Origin: a virus
Length of the DNA: 64,000 bases
Direction: 5' to 3' (one strand)
IMG/VR virus record: IMGVR_UViG_3300031973_001557
Span: 1-64,000 of that record
This document shows, piece after piece, positions 1-7,959 of the stretch (position 1 is the first letter of the stretch; each line of letters begins with the position of its first letter). The position numbers were made by a program, and so were the translations under genes. The notes beneath the pieces were generated by a model. That model worked only from the letters and a program-made list of their open reading frames with translations. It did not search any database and was not told the DNA's origin.

Positions 1-1
1 A

Positions 2-2479
2 CATAAATCTAAAAGAGGTAATTATATAAATGATTTCTTTAGAGTAGTAGATTATAAAGTAGCTGAAGAAAGATTAGAGGAAGAAGAACTTCTAAACGAA
101 AGTTTATGGGCAAATATAAATGCTAAGAAAAAAAGAGGTGAAAAATCTTCACATAAAAACTCTAAAGCTTACAAAGCTGCAGTAAAATCTGGAGAAAAGT
201 TAAAAAAAAGTAAACTAAAAGAAGAAGATCCTAAAAAAGGTACTGGAAAAAAGCCTGAAGGATCTGGAAGACGTCTTTATACAGATGAAAACCCAAAAGA
301 TACAGTAAAAGTTAAGTTTAGAACTAAAGAAGATATAGTTGATACTCTAAATACAAAGACTTTTAAGTCTAAATCACATGCACGACAATCACAAGTTATT
401 AACTTAATACATCAAAGAGTACGAGCTGCATACCAAAATGCAAAAGATCCAGATACAAAGAGTAGATTAAAGAGAGCTTTCGATTATATTACTGATAGAA
501 AGGAAGCTTCTAAGGAAAAAACAAAAAGATTACAAAAGAACGAAGGTAAAAAAGGTGGTGGAAGAGGAAATGTTGGTTCTCGATATAGAGCTATAGAAAA
601 AAGAGGAAATAAATTTTATTATAGACAAGATGATCCATTAGGAGCAGGTGTAAGACAAGAATTTGGTCCATTTAAAACTAAAGCTGCTGCTTTAAGGAAA
701 ATGGGTGAATTTCCTCCTGCCACAAGCTACAGAGATATAACTGAAGGGGTAGATAATCAATTATTAACTGAATTTATAACATTTTGTTGTAAAAAACTTG
801 GTATTTCTGATAATTTTTTCGTATCTTTACATAGTAATAGGGATAAATTACAAACTTTAGCTCAATATAATCTAGTAGATAATTCTATAGATGTATATGT
901 TAAAGATAGACTAATGGCTGATATTTTAAGAAGTATAGCACACGAATTAGTACACCATCAACAACTAGAAAATGGTGATATTGATTTAAATAACATGCCA
1001 CAAGATATTGGAGGTACTATTGAGGATGAAGCTAATGCAGTAGCTGGTCAATTAGTTAAAGAGTTTGGTTATGATAATCCAGAAATCTTCGAAAATATAG
1101 ACCCAAAAGCTCAAAAAAAGCATCAAAAGAATCCAACAGCAGTTCCATTTGGTTCGGCATATTCTCCTGTTAAAGAAGATGGTAAGGAAGTATCTGATAA
1201 AAATATGGATGATTATAAAAAATCAAACATTAAAGAGGATAACGGTAAACCAAAAGCTATTTTTATGGCTGGTCCTGCCGGATCAGGTAAAACTTATATT
1301 TTAAATAAATTAGGAATAAAAGGATTTACTACAATTAATATAGATGATGAATTTGAAGAGCTTTTAAAGAAACAAATTGGTAAAAGTAGGTTTGCTGATA
1401 TGTCTCCTGAAGAACTTTCACAAGCTGCAAAGTTAATGGGTCAAGCTCGAAAAACAACTTCTGCTAAATTAGATAAAGCAAGAGAATCTTTAACTGATGT
1501 TATTATTGATGGAACTGGAGCAGCTTCTAATCCTATTCTTAAGAAGAAAAAACAATTTGAAGATCTAGGATATGAAACATTTATGATATTAATTTATGTT
1601 TCTCCTATTACTTCATTAATGAGAAATAAAGGTAGAGATAGAAGTTTACCACCAAGTGCTATTTTACAAACCTGGAAAGGAGTAGCACAAAATATGGAGA
1701 TTTATAAGAAAGAATTTGGAGATAATATCGTTCTAATTAATAACGATCCAGAAGATGCAGATAAAACATTTGATGATCCGCAAGAGATAATGAAACAATT
1801 TCCATCTCCAAAAGGTAAACCTAAAACTCCAGAAGAAATAGAAAAAGCTCGAGAAAAGAAAAAGAAACTAAATCAAGAGATACAAGATTTATTAAAAATA
1901 GAAAGAGAGTTTGATAATACAAAAGATGCTAAATCGAAAGTTATGAATTTTACAAAAGGTTTTATTAAAGAAGAAAAAGAAGGTAAGTTTAACATCTATT
2001 TAGATATGGATGGAGTAGTAGCTGACTTTGATCAACGATTTATAGATTTAAGTGGTATGCTACCAAAAGAGTTCGAAAATAAATTTGGTCGAAAAGAATT
2101 TTGGAACTTTATAGATGAAAAAAATAAATTAAAATTCTGGGTAGGAATACCAGAAATGTCAGATGCTAAGCAATTAGTAGATTATATTACTCCACACGGA
2201 TTTCAAATGTTAACAGCTCCTTCTATTAAAAAACAATCCTATTTAGGAAAAATGCTTTGGATTAAAAATCATGTAGGATCTTTATTTTCTTTTAAACCAT
2301 ATATTAATTTTAAGAAAGCAAAAGAAAAGCATAATGTTAAATCTAATTTAACTCCTAACGATATACTTATTGATGATAGAGAAGATACTATTGATAGATG
2401 GAATGCAGCAGGCGGCACCGGTGTACATCACACTTCAGCTTCCTCAACTATAAATAAATTAAAGAAATTAGGTATATGA
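2..2479 (+). CDS. Multi-enzyme virion-associated protein (HExxH, P-loop kinase, HAD phosphatase), 5' end outside window
   Basis: The frame is open from the first bases to the stop at 2479 (825 codons visible), so the ATG at 701 is internal and the true start lies upstream. Four parts can be seen. A basic, Lys-rich N-terminal part covers residues 1-230. A zinc-peptidase-like HELVH motif sits at about 314-318, with a downstream IEDEANA segment that could give the third ligand. A P-loop (GPAGSGKT, about 424-431) is followed by an IDD motif and the RSLPPSAILQTW segment, typical of zeta-toxin or polynucleotide-kinase-like kinases. A HAD phosphatase begins with DMDGVVADFD (about 668-677) and ends with an IDDRED motif. 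Kinase then HAD is also the domain order of T4 polynucleotide kinase-phosphatase, but the substrate is unknown. An LNES tetrapeptide at 31-34 could be a prohead-protease site. The stop overlaps the next start (ATGA). Confidence 0.85.
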   Translation, partial: HKSKRGNYINDFFRVVDYKVAEERLEEEELLNESLWANINAKKKRGEKSSHKNSKAYKAAVKSGEKLKKSKLKEEDPKKGTGKKPEGSGRRLYTDENPKDTVKVKFRTKEDIVDTLNTKTFKSKSHARQSQVINLIHQRVRAAYQNAKDPDTKSRLKRAFDYITDRKEASKEKTKRLQKNEGKKGGGRGNVGSRYRAIEKRGNKFYYRQDDPLGAGVRQEFGPFKTKAAALRKMGEFPPATSYRDITEGVDNQLLTEFITFCCKKLGISDNFFVSLHSNRDKLQTLAQYNLVDNSIDVYVKDRLMADILRSIAHELVHHQQLENGDIDLNNMPQDIGGTIEDEANAVAGQLVKEFGYDNPEIFENIDPKAQKKHQKNPTAVPFGSAYSPVKEDGKEVSDKNMDDYKKSNIKEDNGKPKAIFMAGPAGSGKTYILNKLGIKGFTTINIDDEFEELLKKQIGKSRFADMSPEELSQAAKLMGQARKTTSAKLDKARESLTDVIIDGTGAASNPILKKKKQFEDLGYETFMILIYVSPITSLMRNKGRDRSLPPSAILQTWKGVAQNMEIYKKEFGDNIVLINNDPEDADKTFDDPQEIMKQFPSPKGKPKTPEEIEKAREKKKKLNQEIQDLLKIEREFDNTKDAKSKVMNFTKGFIKEEKEGKFNIYLDMDGVVADFDQRFIDLSGMLPKEFENKFGRKEFWNFIDEKNKLKFWVGIPEMSDAKQLVDYITPHGFQMLTAPSIKKQSYLGKMLWIKNHVGSLFSFKPYINFKKAKEKHNVKSNLTPNDILIDDREDTIDRWNAAGGTGVHHTSASSTINKLKKLGI

Positions 2480-3048
2480 GAGATACAGTTTTAAAAAAAC
2501 AGTTTCAAGAAAAAGATATTAAAAGAATGCGTAACCTCATTAAAGGTGAGGGAAATAAAGCTACACAAATTCAATTAGGATATAAGAAAAAGCAAATTGA
2601 TAGAAAAGAAGGTGATGTTTGGGAAGAGGATGGTCGAAAATGGACTATAAAAAATGGTATAAAAAAGAATTTTACAAAAAATAGTTTAGCAAAAAAAATT
2701 AATGCACCTCTTTTTTGTCCATCTTGTAATAAAATTATGAATAAACAAACTGATCCTTTCTTTTATAGTATTAGACAAACATGCTCAGATTGTTTTTACG
2801 ATTGGCAAACAAATATGAAAGTACAGGGTAAGTGGGAAGAATACAAAAAAAATGTAAATAATAAAGATATTGATTACATGAAGCAGGAATTATCGCAATT
2901 TTTTGAAGCATTTACAACCTATTCAGATGAAAGCTATATAACGGAAGGAGGTGATGTAGAAAAATGGGTAGGAAAAACTAATACTGATGAAATGAAGAAA
3001 GGGTTAGATTATATGCTTAAAAAATTAGATGAGCTAAAGAAAGATTAA
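2476..3048 (+). CDS. Zinc-ribbon protein of unknown function
   Basis: This 190-residue protein starts in an ATGA overlap with the preceding gene, which implies translational coupling. The N-terminal half is Lys/Arg-rich. Residues about 75-115 hold two CxxC pairs (CPSC and CSDC, about 23 residues apart) separated by an aromatic stretch, the usual form of a treble-clef or zinc-ribbon fold. A YITEGGD stretch near residue 155 resembles the leader or cleavage tetrapeptides of neighbouring head genes. I do not recognise the family. The position, between a virion-type multi-enzyme protein and acidic head-region proteins, suggests a capsid-packaged or head-assembly accessory role. Nucleic-acid binding through the zinc ribbon is only an inference. 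Confidence 0.75.
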   Translation: MRDTVLKKQFQEKDIKRMRNLIKGEGNKATQIQLGYKKKQIDRKEGDVWEEDGRKWTIKNGIKKNFTKNSLAKKINAPLFCPSCNKIMNKQTDPFFYSIRQTCSDCFYDWQTNMKVQGKWEEYKKNVNNKDIDYMKQELSQFFEAFTTYSDESYITEGGDVEKWVGKTNTDEMKKGLDYMLKKLDELKKD

Positions 3049-3056
3049 ATTTCTTA

Positions 3057-3065
3057 TATTTATAA
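3057..3065 (+). promoter_or_regulatory. Late-motif TATTTATAA
   Basis: TATTTATAA lies 15 nt upstream of the ATG at 3081. It is one of a dozen related motifs found in gene gaps of the structural region and almost certainly functions in late expression. Its sequence is the reverse complement of the T4 late box TATAAATA plus one base, so its orientation is uncertain. Confidence 0.45.
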
Positions 3066-3080
3066 AAATAAATTTATACT

Positions 3081-3347
3081 ATGAGTAAACAGGAATTCAA
3101 CATTCATAACTGGAGATTTAAACAAGCTATCAAAGAAGCTGAAGAAGAAGAAACAGTTGAAAAAGAAGAAGAAACGGAAGAAGTTGAAACAGAAGCTGAT
3201 ACTGAAGAGGTAGCTGATGATGATGAATCAAGAGTTCCTTATAATAGATTATACAAACTATTAAGCAAAGGATTAGGAAAATCATTTACAGAACTATATC
3301 CTACACCGGATTATTTCTTTGATATTGCTAGTCAATTATTTAAATAA
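3081..3347 (+). CDS. Small acidic head-region protein
   Basis: This 88-residue protein begins with a FNIHNWRFKQAI segment, then an almost uninterrupted Glu/Asp/Thr/Val tract (residues about 20-50), then a short folded tail rich in Leu and Tyr. The N-terminal F-[ND]-[IL] start resembles those of the proteins at 4267 (DNFNIGKF) and 5205 (NSFDLKKY), which suggests a shared targeting segment. Its acidic, low-complexity middle is like T4 prohead-core or internal proteins. I know of no specific function. A TATTTATAA motif lies just upstream, so it may start a transcription unit of its own. Confidence 0.7.
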   Translation: MSKQEFNIHNWRFKQAIKEAEEEETVEKEEETEEVETEADTEEVADDDESRVPYNRLYKLLSKGLGKSFTELYPTPDYFFDIASQLFK

Positions 3348-3357
3348 AACAAATATT

Positions 3358-3522
3358 ATGAGCAAATTAGCTAAAATAAAAGAAGTTTTAACATCTGAAT
3401 ATTTTGTTGTTAGTGTAGCTGGTCTTACCGGAGCAGTCGTTTATTTCAAGGGTTTACCACTAATTGGAGGTATTGCAATTGGAGTTGCTGCAACTAAACT
3501 TTGGGAGGTTTTAAGAAAATAA
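3358..3522 (+). CDS. Small hydrophobic membrane-type protein
   Basis: The protein is 54 residues long from the ATG at 3358. An earlier in-frame start at 3319 overlaps the preceding gene and adds a 13-residue extension without A-rich leader context, so I prefer 3358. A charged helix (residues 1-14) is followed by about 30 hydrophobic, Gly/Ala/Val-rich residues (VVSVAGLTGAVVYF and GGIAIGVAATKL) that could form one long or two short membrane helices, ending in a Lys-rich tail. Size and topology would fit a holin-like or inner-membrane accessory protein, but nothing specific supports that. It is the last gene before a terminator. Confidence 0.6.
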   Translation: MSKLAKIKEVLTSEYFVVSVAGLTGAVVYFKGLPLIGGIAIGVAATKLWEVLRK

Positions 3523-3547
3523 TTTATGTTAATTATTATTAATTTAG

Positions 3548-3578
3548 CAGGTCGGTTGTAATATACCGGCCTGTTTTT
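3548..3578 (+). terminator. Rho-independent terminator
   Basis: A 9-bp stem (CAGGTCGGT with ACCGGCCTG, one G-T wobble) with an 8-nt loop (3557-3564) is followed by TTTTT. It lies in the 68-nt gap between the small hydrophobic protein and the Cys-rich protein and is one of the few GC-rich patches in the region. It separates two transcription units. Confidence 0.8.
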
Positions 3579-3590
3579 ATTTTAAATATT

Positions 3591-4262
3591 ATGAAACTAA
3601 TACAAGCATATAAACAAATAATAAGAGAAGATAAAACCTGCCCACCAGCTACTCAAGATTTAGATCTTAATCTAAAAAATCGTAATAAAGCTTTTAAAGA
3701 ATATAATTACGGTCCAGCAGATCCAAGATTAGATCTTAAATTAGATGTTGATGTATCATCTATTAAATTTGATAAAAATAGATTATATACAGATGCTCAA
3801 GGGGAAGATATTTTTTTAAGTGAAGATGAGTTAAAAGAAAAAGGTAATTATACCTATTGGAAAAAATTAGCTGATGTTTATAATCAAGAAAGTATAAACG
3901 AATCTTTACAAATGAGATGTGGTAATTGTGCTGCATTTGTTATTACTTCAGAAATGAAAGCTTGTATTGAAAAAGGTATATCTGATGTAGAATCTGCATT
4001 AACTGAAAAAGCAGGAGAATTAGGTTACTGTCAATTTTTAAAATTTAAATGCGCAGCTGCTCGAACCTGTCAATCATGGGTTGGTGGAGGACCAATTAAA
4101 GATGAAGAAGTTGAAGAACGCAAATTAACTAAAAAAGAAAAGAAGGGATTAAGAAAATTAGAAAAAGATATCCCAATGAAAAGTTTTAAAAAGCAGTATG
4201 GTAAAGATGCTGAAGATATTTATTATGGTACGCTAACTAATTTAGCAAAGAAAAAATATTAA
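3591..4262 (+). CDS. Cysteine-motif head-region protein
   Basis: This 223-residue protein has a hydrophilic N-terminal half and a compact Cys-rich block: C110, C113, C125, C147, C154 and C160, arranged as CGNC, an 11-residue spacer, C, then GYCQF, FKC and RTC before a Trp. Spacing and the surrounding Gly/aromatic residues recall small metal- or iron-sulfur-binding domains (a HiPIP-like arrangement is possible), but I cannot assign one. INES at 102-105 sits immediately before the Cys block, so prohead-protease cleavage there would release the Cys domain with a new N-terminus. The C-terminus is Lys/Glu-rich. It follows a terminator, so it should be transcribed from its own promoter. Function is unknown. 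Confidence 0.7.
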   Translation: MKLIQAYKQIIREDKTCPPATQDLDLNLKNRNKAFKEYNYGPADPRLDLKLDVDVSSIKFDKNRLYTDAQGEDIFLSEDELKEKGNYTYWKKLADVYNQESINESLQMRCGNCAAFVITSEMKACIEKGISDVESALTEKAGELGYCQFLKFKCAAARTCQSWVGGGPIKDEEVEERKLTKKEKKGLRKLEKDIPMKSFKKQYGKDAEDIYYGTLTNLAKKKY

Positions 4263-4266
4263 AAAA

Positions 4267-4770
4267 ATGGCACAAGATAACTTTAACATCGGTAAATTCT
4301 TAAAAGAATCAGTAAAAAACTCTTATACTAAACAAGTAGCAGGAGAAGAGAAAAAAGAATTATTAAATGAAAATTTCGTTGGTTTAGAACCTATTAATAC
4401 TATTCCTACTAGAAATAAAGAAGATTATGAATTAGCATTTTCTAAATTTTTAGGAGAAGAAAAAGAAGAAACTCACGAAGAAATGGAAGAAGATTTACAT
4501 GTAGTACCTGTTGGAGTAGATAATAAGATTGATCATTCTAATCATGGTATAGATGATGAAGGTAGAATGGCTAAATCTCAATTATATAAAATTGCTAAAT
4601 ATGCTTCTGAATTATATAAAATGATGGATGATAATACACAACTTGATGCATGGGTACAAGCTAAGCTTACAAAAGCATGTGATTACGTTGGTACTGTAAA
4701 ACATTATCTAGAAGGAGAGGAAGCAATTGATATGTTAGGAGAAGAAAAAGAAGATGAACATAAAGGATAG
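4267..4770 (+). CDS. Head-region protein with a shared GLxPI module
   Basis: The gene begins 4 nt after the previous stop and encodes 167 residues. It opens with a FNIGKFLKES segment and then an LNEN site at 33-36. The stretch 31-65, containing NENFVGLEPIN and ending FSKFLGEE, closely matches residues 51-84 of the protein at 13549 (NENVVGLQPIN ... FEKFLAEE). The middle is acidic and the C-terminal third is a helical region with Leu/Tyr/Lys. The shared module and possible protease site suggest a protein targeted to the prohead. I do not know its biochemical role. It overlaps the next gene by 17 nt. Confidence 0.7.
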   Translation: MAQDNFNIGKFLKESVKNSYTKQVAGEEKKELLNENFVGLEPINTIPTRNKEDYELAFSKFLGEEKEETHEEMEEDLHVVPVGVDNKIDHSNHGIDDEGRMAKSQLYKIAKYASELYKMMDDNTQLDAWVQAKLTKACDYVGTVKHYLEGEEAIDMLGEEKEDEHKG

Positions 4771-5203
4771 GATAAAGAATCTTGTTAAAGATGTATTTAA
4801 TCAGTTAGAAAAACCACAGTATAAACCAGCAGGTTTAGATGTTTTAACTGACTATCCTTCTTTATATGAAACTTTAAATGATCTTTTTGATAATCAATAT
4901 TTTAATTTTGTAAAAACTATTGATTGGGTATCTCCAATACCAACAACATTTAGAATAGTACTAGTTAATGGAGCTGAGTTTTATTTAATTTATTCTAAAA
5001 ATTCATGGATAGCCCAAGTTGCAGGTAAAAAATATTTTTTAATTAAATTACCTCAAAAACAAAGAGCAGTAAACGCTATATCAAGATTATTAAGACATTA
5101 TTATGTTGATGTTAATAATGAAGAAGATAGCGGAGGAGTAAGTATTGAACCACCAGCTGATGATACTCCAGCAGAGGAACCACCAGCTCCAGAAGAAGAG
5201 TAA
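4754..5203 (+). CDS. Hypothetical head-region protein with Pro/Glu tail
   Basis: A 149-residue protein whose start overlaps the end of the preceding gene by 17 nt. Residues 1-118 look like a folded alpha/beta domain with alternating hydrophobic strands (TFRIVLVNGAEFYLIY, KKYFLIKL) and a final helix. The last 30 residues are a flexible Asp/Glu/Pro tail (PPADDTPAEEPPAPEEE). I do not recognise the fold. Such acidic tails are common in phage proteins that bind other virion proteins or mimic DNA, but that is inference. Confidence 0.65.
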   Translation: MNIKDRIKNLVKDVFNQLEKPQYKPAGLDVLTDYPSLYETLNDLFDNQYFNFVKTIDWVSPIPTTFRIVLVNGAEFYLIYSKNSWIAQVAGKKYFLIKLPQKQRAVNAISRLLRHYYVDVNNEEDSGGVSIEPPADDTPAEEPPAPEEE

Positions 5204-5204
5204 T

Positions 5205-5558
5205 ATGAATAGCTTTGATTTAAAAAAATATCTATCTGAAAATAAACTTACTGAAGAACATTACTCAGTAAAAATACCACCTGCAATGATGCAAATAGCA
5301 TGTAGATGCTTAGATAAAGCTAATATTCCACATAGTGTAGATAATACTACTTCATCAGTTATATTTAATAACGAATCTGGAATGAAAAGGGGTAAAGATA
5401 TTTTTAATATGATTTATAGAGGAGTAGATCAATTTAATGAAGGTGTAGATATTGATGATAATGAAGCAGATTCTAGAGAAACTTCTGTAGATGATAATGA
5501 AACATATTCAGGTCAAAACAGAGATGAGACAGATAATATAGAAAAAATGGGCTTATAA
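5205..5558 (+). CDS. Small head-region protein with FDLKKYL leader
   Basis: I choose the ATG at 5205, two bases after the previous stop, giving 117 residues. A longer frame back to 5145 would overlap the previous gene heavily. The N-terminus, FDLKKYLSENKLTEEH, has an LSEN tetrapeptide at 10-13 and resembles leader segments seen across this block. Residues 25-70 form a short mixed domain (MMQIACRCLDKANIPH). The rest is acidic and repetitive (EADSRETSVDDNETYS), so probably disordered. It is plausibly a capsid-packaged protein; its activity is unknown. Confidence 0.65.
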   Translation: MNSFDLKKYLSENKLTEEHYSVKIPPAMMQIACRCLDKANIPHSVDNTTSSVIFNNESGMKRGKDIFNMIYRGVDQFNEGVDIDDNEADSRETSVDDNETYSGQNRDETDNIEKMGL

Positions 5559-5559
5559 T

Positions 5560-6816
5560 ATGGATCCTATAACAAGATTTTTAAATAAAGTTTCCCATAA
5601 ATTCCCAAAAGGGTATCCTGAACTTACAGAAGAAAAGGATATTCTTTTATTACAATCATTATTAGAAAATTTAGATTTAAAAGTAAATTTACAAGAATTA
5701 GTTAAGTTAGAATATGATATTCTTTCTGATAAGGCAAAAAAAATAGCTGAAGAATTAATTACATTACTAGGAATTACTAAAGAACAAATTAAACCAGCCT
5801 CTAAAAATAAAATTGTTATATATGATGATAACAGAGATGTTTTAATTGATAGAATTGAAGATTCTAATAAATACGGTCAAAGAAGACATCCTAGAAGTGG
5901 TAATTTTAAAATAGATGATGTATTTATTATTTTAAAACCAGGAGCTAAAGGAGGTGAATATTACGAATTAAAACCACAACAGCTAGGAATTACTTTAGAT
6001 GAAAAAATAACTCTTGATCAATTATTTAAAGAATTAGAACGAGGAGTAAAAGATAATAAAATAATGTCGGACACTCAGAAAAAAGTTCTTTTATATACTA
6101 TTAATAAGCAAGATAAACCAAGTAGTGAAGAAATAGAAGAAGCAATGTCAGCTCCTAGTTTTTATAATGAAGTATTAAAAAATTTAGGAGAGCCATTAGG
6201 GGCATTAGTATATGGTAAGTCAATAGGAGCTGAAGGAGTTGAATTTCCTGGAGCTGGAAATTATCCTTTAATTGATTATTTACTGTATCAAGGAGATGAT
6301 CAAATCCAAGTAAGTGCTAAAACTTCTAAAGGAATGGGTAATACGGTTAAGTTAAATGATCTTAAAAAAGTAGTTGAGAAAAAAGATGGTGAAATAGATG
6401 CTGATAAAATGTTAGTAATTGATGAAATAACAAAAGGATCAGTATTAGAGGGGCCCCTTAATTTGATAGAAAAAATAGGTAGCTCTACCTTAAAAAAACA
6501 ACTAAAAGAATTTTACGAAAAATATCCTGAATTTCCTAAAATTAATAATCCTTATGATAGGGAAGCTCATGCAGATAGAATTAGGTTAGAAAAAGCATTA
6601 ATTAAAGAATTAAATGCAGATCCAAAATATAATTACAACGATTTATTTAACGAATATGTAGCTGTAAGATATGTTAAATACAAACTAAATCAAAAAAATC
6701 TTGAAGATGGATTTGATATAATCGATGCAGGACAATTTAACGTAACACTAGCTTCTAAAAACAGTCCAGGTCATGATTCAGATAGAGTTGGTTTAGCAGT
6801 TAAAAAATTAAAATAA
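5560..6816 (+). CDS. Hypothetical protein, possible nuclease-like core
   Basis: A 418-residue protein starting 1 nt after the previous stop. Residues 1-60 are helical and Leu-rich. Residues about 85-125 carry an IYDDNRDVLIDRIED segment and a basic RRHPRSGNFKIDD stretch. A compact region near 220-260 reads GVEFPGAGNYPLIDYLL then DDQIQVSAKTSKG. An Asp in the first strand followed by Q-x-[SA]-K resembles a PD-(D/E)XK nuclease core, but with Gln in place of the usual acid the match is weak. The C-terminal half is charged and helical. I do not know the family, and a homology search or structural model would be needed to judge the nuclease idea. Confidence 0.65.
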   Translation: MDPITRFLNKVSHKFPKGYPELTEEKDILLLQSLLENLDLKVNLQELVKLEYDILSDKAKKIAEELITLLGITKEQIKPASKNKIVIYDDNRDVLIDRIEDSNKYGQRRHPRSGNFKIDDVFIILKPGAKGGEYYELKPQQLGITLDEKITLDQLFKELERGVKDNKIMSDTQKKVLLYTINKQDKPSSEEIEEAMSAPSFYNEVLKNLGEPLGALVYGKSIGAEGVEFPGAGNYPLIDYLLYQGDDQIQVSAKTSKGMGNTVKLNDLKKVVEKKDGEIDADKMLVIDEITKGSVLEGPLNLIEKIGSSTLKKQLKEFYEKYPEFPKINNPYDREAHADRIRLEKALIKELNADPKYNYNDLFNEYVAVRYVKYKLNQKNLEDGFDIIDAGQFNVTLASKNSPGHDSDRVGLAVKKLK

Positions 6817-6817
6817 T

Positions 6818-7411
6818 ATGTGTAAATGTGGATGTAATACATGCGATGATAATAAAGCTCCTATTATAAAAGAGGAGAAAAAAGGACTTTTATCTGAAGG
6901 TTTAAAGTATCATCTTGAATATAATATCCCATTATCGGAAAATATCTATCGTATAGGATCCGAAGAATATTGTAAATTATTTCAAGAAGCTCGTAAATTA
7001 TATACTAAAGGACTAATTGAAGTAAATGATAATGATAAGTGGTATCTAACTGAAAATGTTGGTGAATTAGCATATTTTAAAGGAAGAAAAGTTATATTAG
7101 ATACTCCATTTGAAATAAAAGAAGCTGAATATCAAGGTAAACAAGTTGATCTTAATAAACCTAAAAGAGGAGGCAGAAAAAAATTTTATGTTTATGTAAA
7201 AACTCCAACAGGAAGAATAAAAAAAGTTGAATTCGGTGGAACTACAGGATTAAAAGTTAAACTTAAAGATACAGCTAGAAGAAAAGCATTTGCTGATAGA
7301 CATAATTGTAAAGATAAAAAAGATAAAACTAAACCTGGCTATTGGTCTTGTAATCTACCAAGATATGCTCATCAGTTAGGATTAGGTAAAAACATGAATA
7401 CTTTTTGGTAA
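6818..7411 (+). CDS. Virion-type protein with N-terminal Cys cluster
   Basis: A 197-residue protein starting 1 nt after the previous stop. It opens with a dense Cys cluster, CKCGCNTC (residues 2-9), then a Lys/Glu linker with LSEG at 25-28. Cleavage there would remove the whole cluster. Residues 30-105 form a mixed domain. The C-terminal part holds a basic FYVYVKTPTGRIKKVEFGG strand region and a final conserved-looking block (FADRHNCKDKKDKTKPGYW then SCNLPRYAHQLG), a type I associate with marine phage virion proteins. The two Cys and the His in that block could bind a metal. Function is unknown. It shares a base with the next start. Confidence 0.7.
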   Translation: MCKCGCNTCDDNKAPIIKEEKKGLLSEGLKYHLEYNIPLSENIYRIGSEEYCKLFQEARKLYTKGLIEVNDNDKWYLTENVGELAYFKGRKVILDTPFEIKEAEYQGKQVDLNKPKRGGRKKFYVYVKTPTGRIKKVEFGGTTGLKVKLKDTARRKAFADRHNCKDKKDKTKPGYWSCNLPRYAHQLGLGKNMNTFW

Positions 7412-7959
7412 TGGATAGAATAGATAAATTAGTAGAGCAATATCTTAAAGAGCTTAAAGAAAAGACTGAAGTTAAGCAAGATAAGGATATTAAAGGTAGA
7501 AAAGGAACTCAACCTGCAAAATATCATAAAGGATTAAGCAAATCAACTAAAGCAAAAAGAGATGCTCAGTTTAAAAAGCAGGCTAAAATGTCAGATAAAG
7601 ATCCTAGCGCTTATAAAAAAGCACCAGGAGATGCTAGAGCAAAAACTAAACCATCACAATATACTAAGAAGTTTGAAAAAATGTTTGGTGAAATAAAACA
7701 AACATTAAATGAAGAAGATAAAGTTACAAAAGCTTTAAAAAATAAAGCAAAAAAAGCTAATGCTCCTTTAGGTGCTCTTAGAGCTATATACAATAAAGGA
7801 TTAGCCGCTTGGAAAACAGGTCATAGACCTGGTGCAGGAATGCATCAATGGGGAATGGCAAGAGTTAATTCTGTTTTAACTGGAGGAAAAGCAAGAAAAG
7901 TTGATGCTGCACAATGGAAAAAAATCCAAAAATACCGCAAAAACAAGAAAAAGAAGTAG
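7411..7959 (+). CDS. Basic head-region protein with GHRPG domain
   Basis: The protein has 182 residues from the ATG at 7411, which shares one base with the previous TAA. A TTG two codons upstream is less likely. It is very Lys-rich. Residues 28-85 contain AKYHKGLSKSTKAKR and SDKDPSAYKKAPGDARAKT, a disordered-looking cationic segment. LNEE at 99-102 separates it from a conserved-looking domain at 105-175 with RAIYNKGLAAWKTGHRPGAG and QWGMARVNS, a signature I have seen in proteins of large marine phages. The charge suggests binding to packaged DNA. The biochemical function is not known. Confidence 0.7.
   Translation: MDRIDKLVEQYLKELKEKTEVKQDKDIKGRKGTQPAKYHKGLSKSTKAKRDAQFKKQAKMSDKDPSAYKKAPGDARAKTKPSQYTKKFEKMFGEIKQTLNEEDKVTKALKNKAKKANAPLGALRAIYNKGLAAWKTGHRPGAGMHQWGMARVNSVLTGGKARKVDAAQWKKIQKYRKNKKKK

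Noticed and set aside
701-2479. Start at the ATG at 701 for the multi-enzyme protein
   Set aside because: The same frame is open back to the first bases and encodes a plausible continuous protein, so the ATG is internal.
3319-3357. Upstream start for the small hydrophobic protein
   Set aside because: It would overlap the previous gene and add an unstructured 13-residue piece. The ATG at 3358 has the A-rich leader typical of this genome.
5145-5204. Long N-terminal form of the gene at 5205
   Set aside because: The extension lies within the previous gene, in another frame, and is Gln-rich nonsense. The ATG at 5205 yields the shared FDLKKYL leader.
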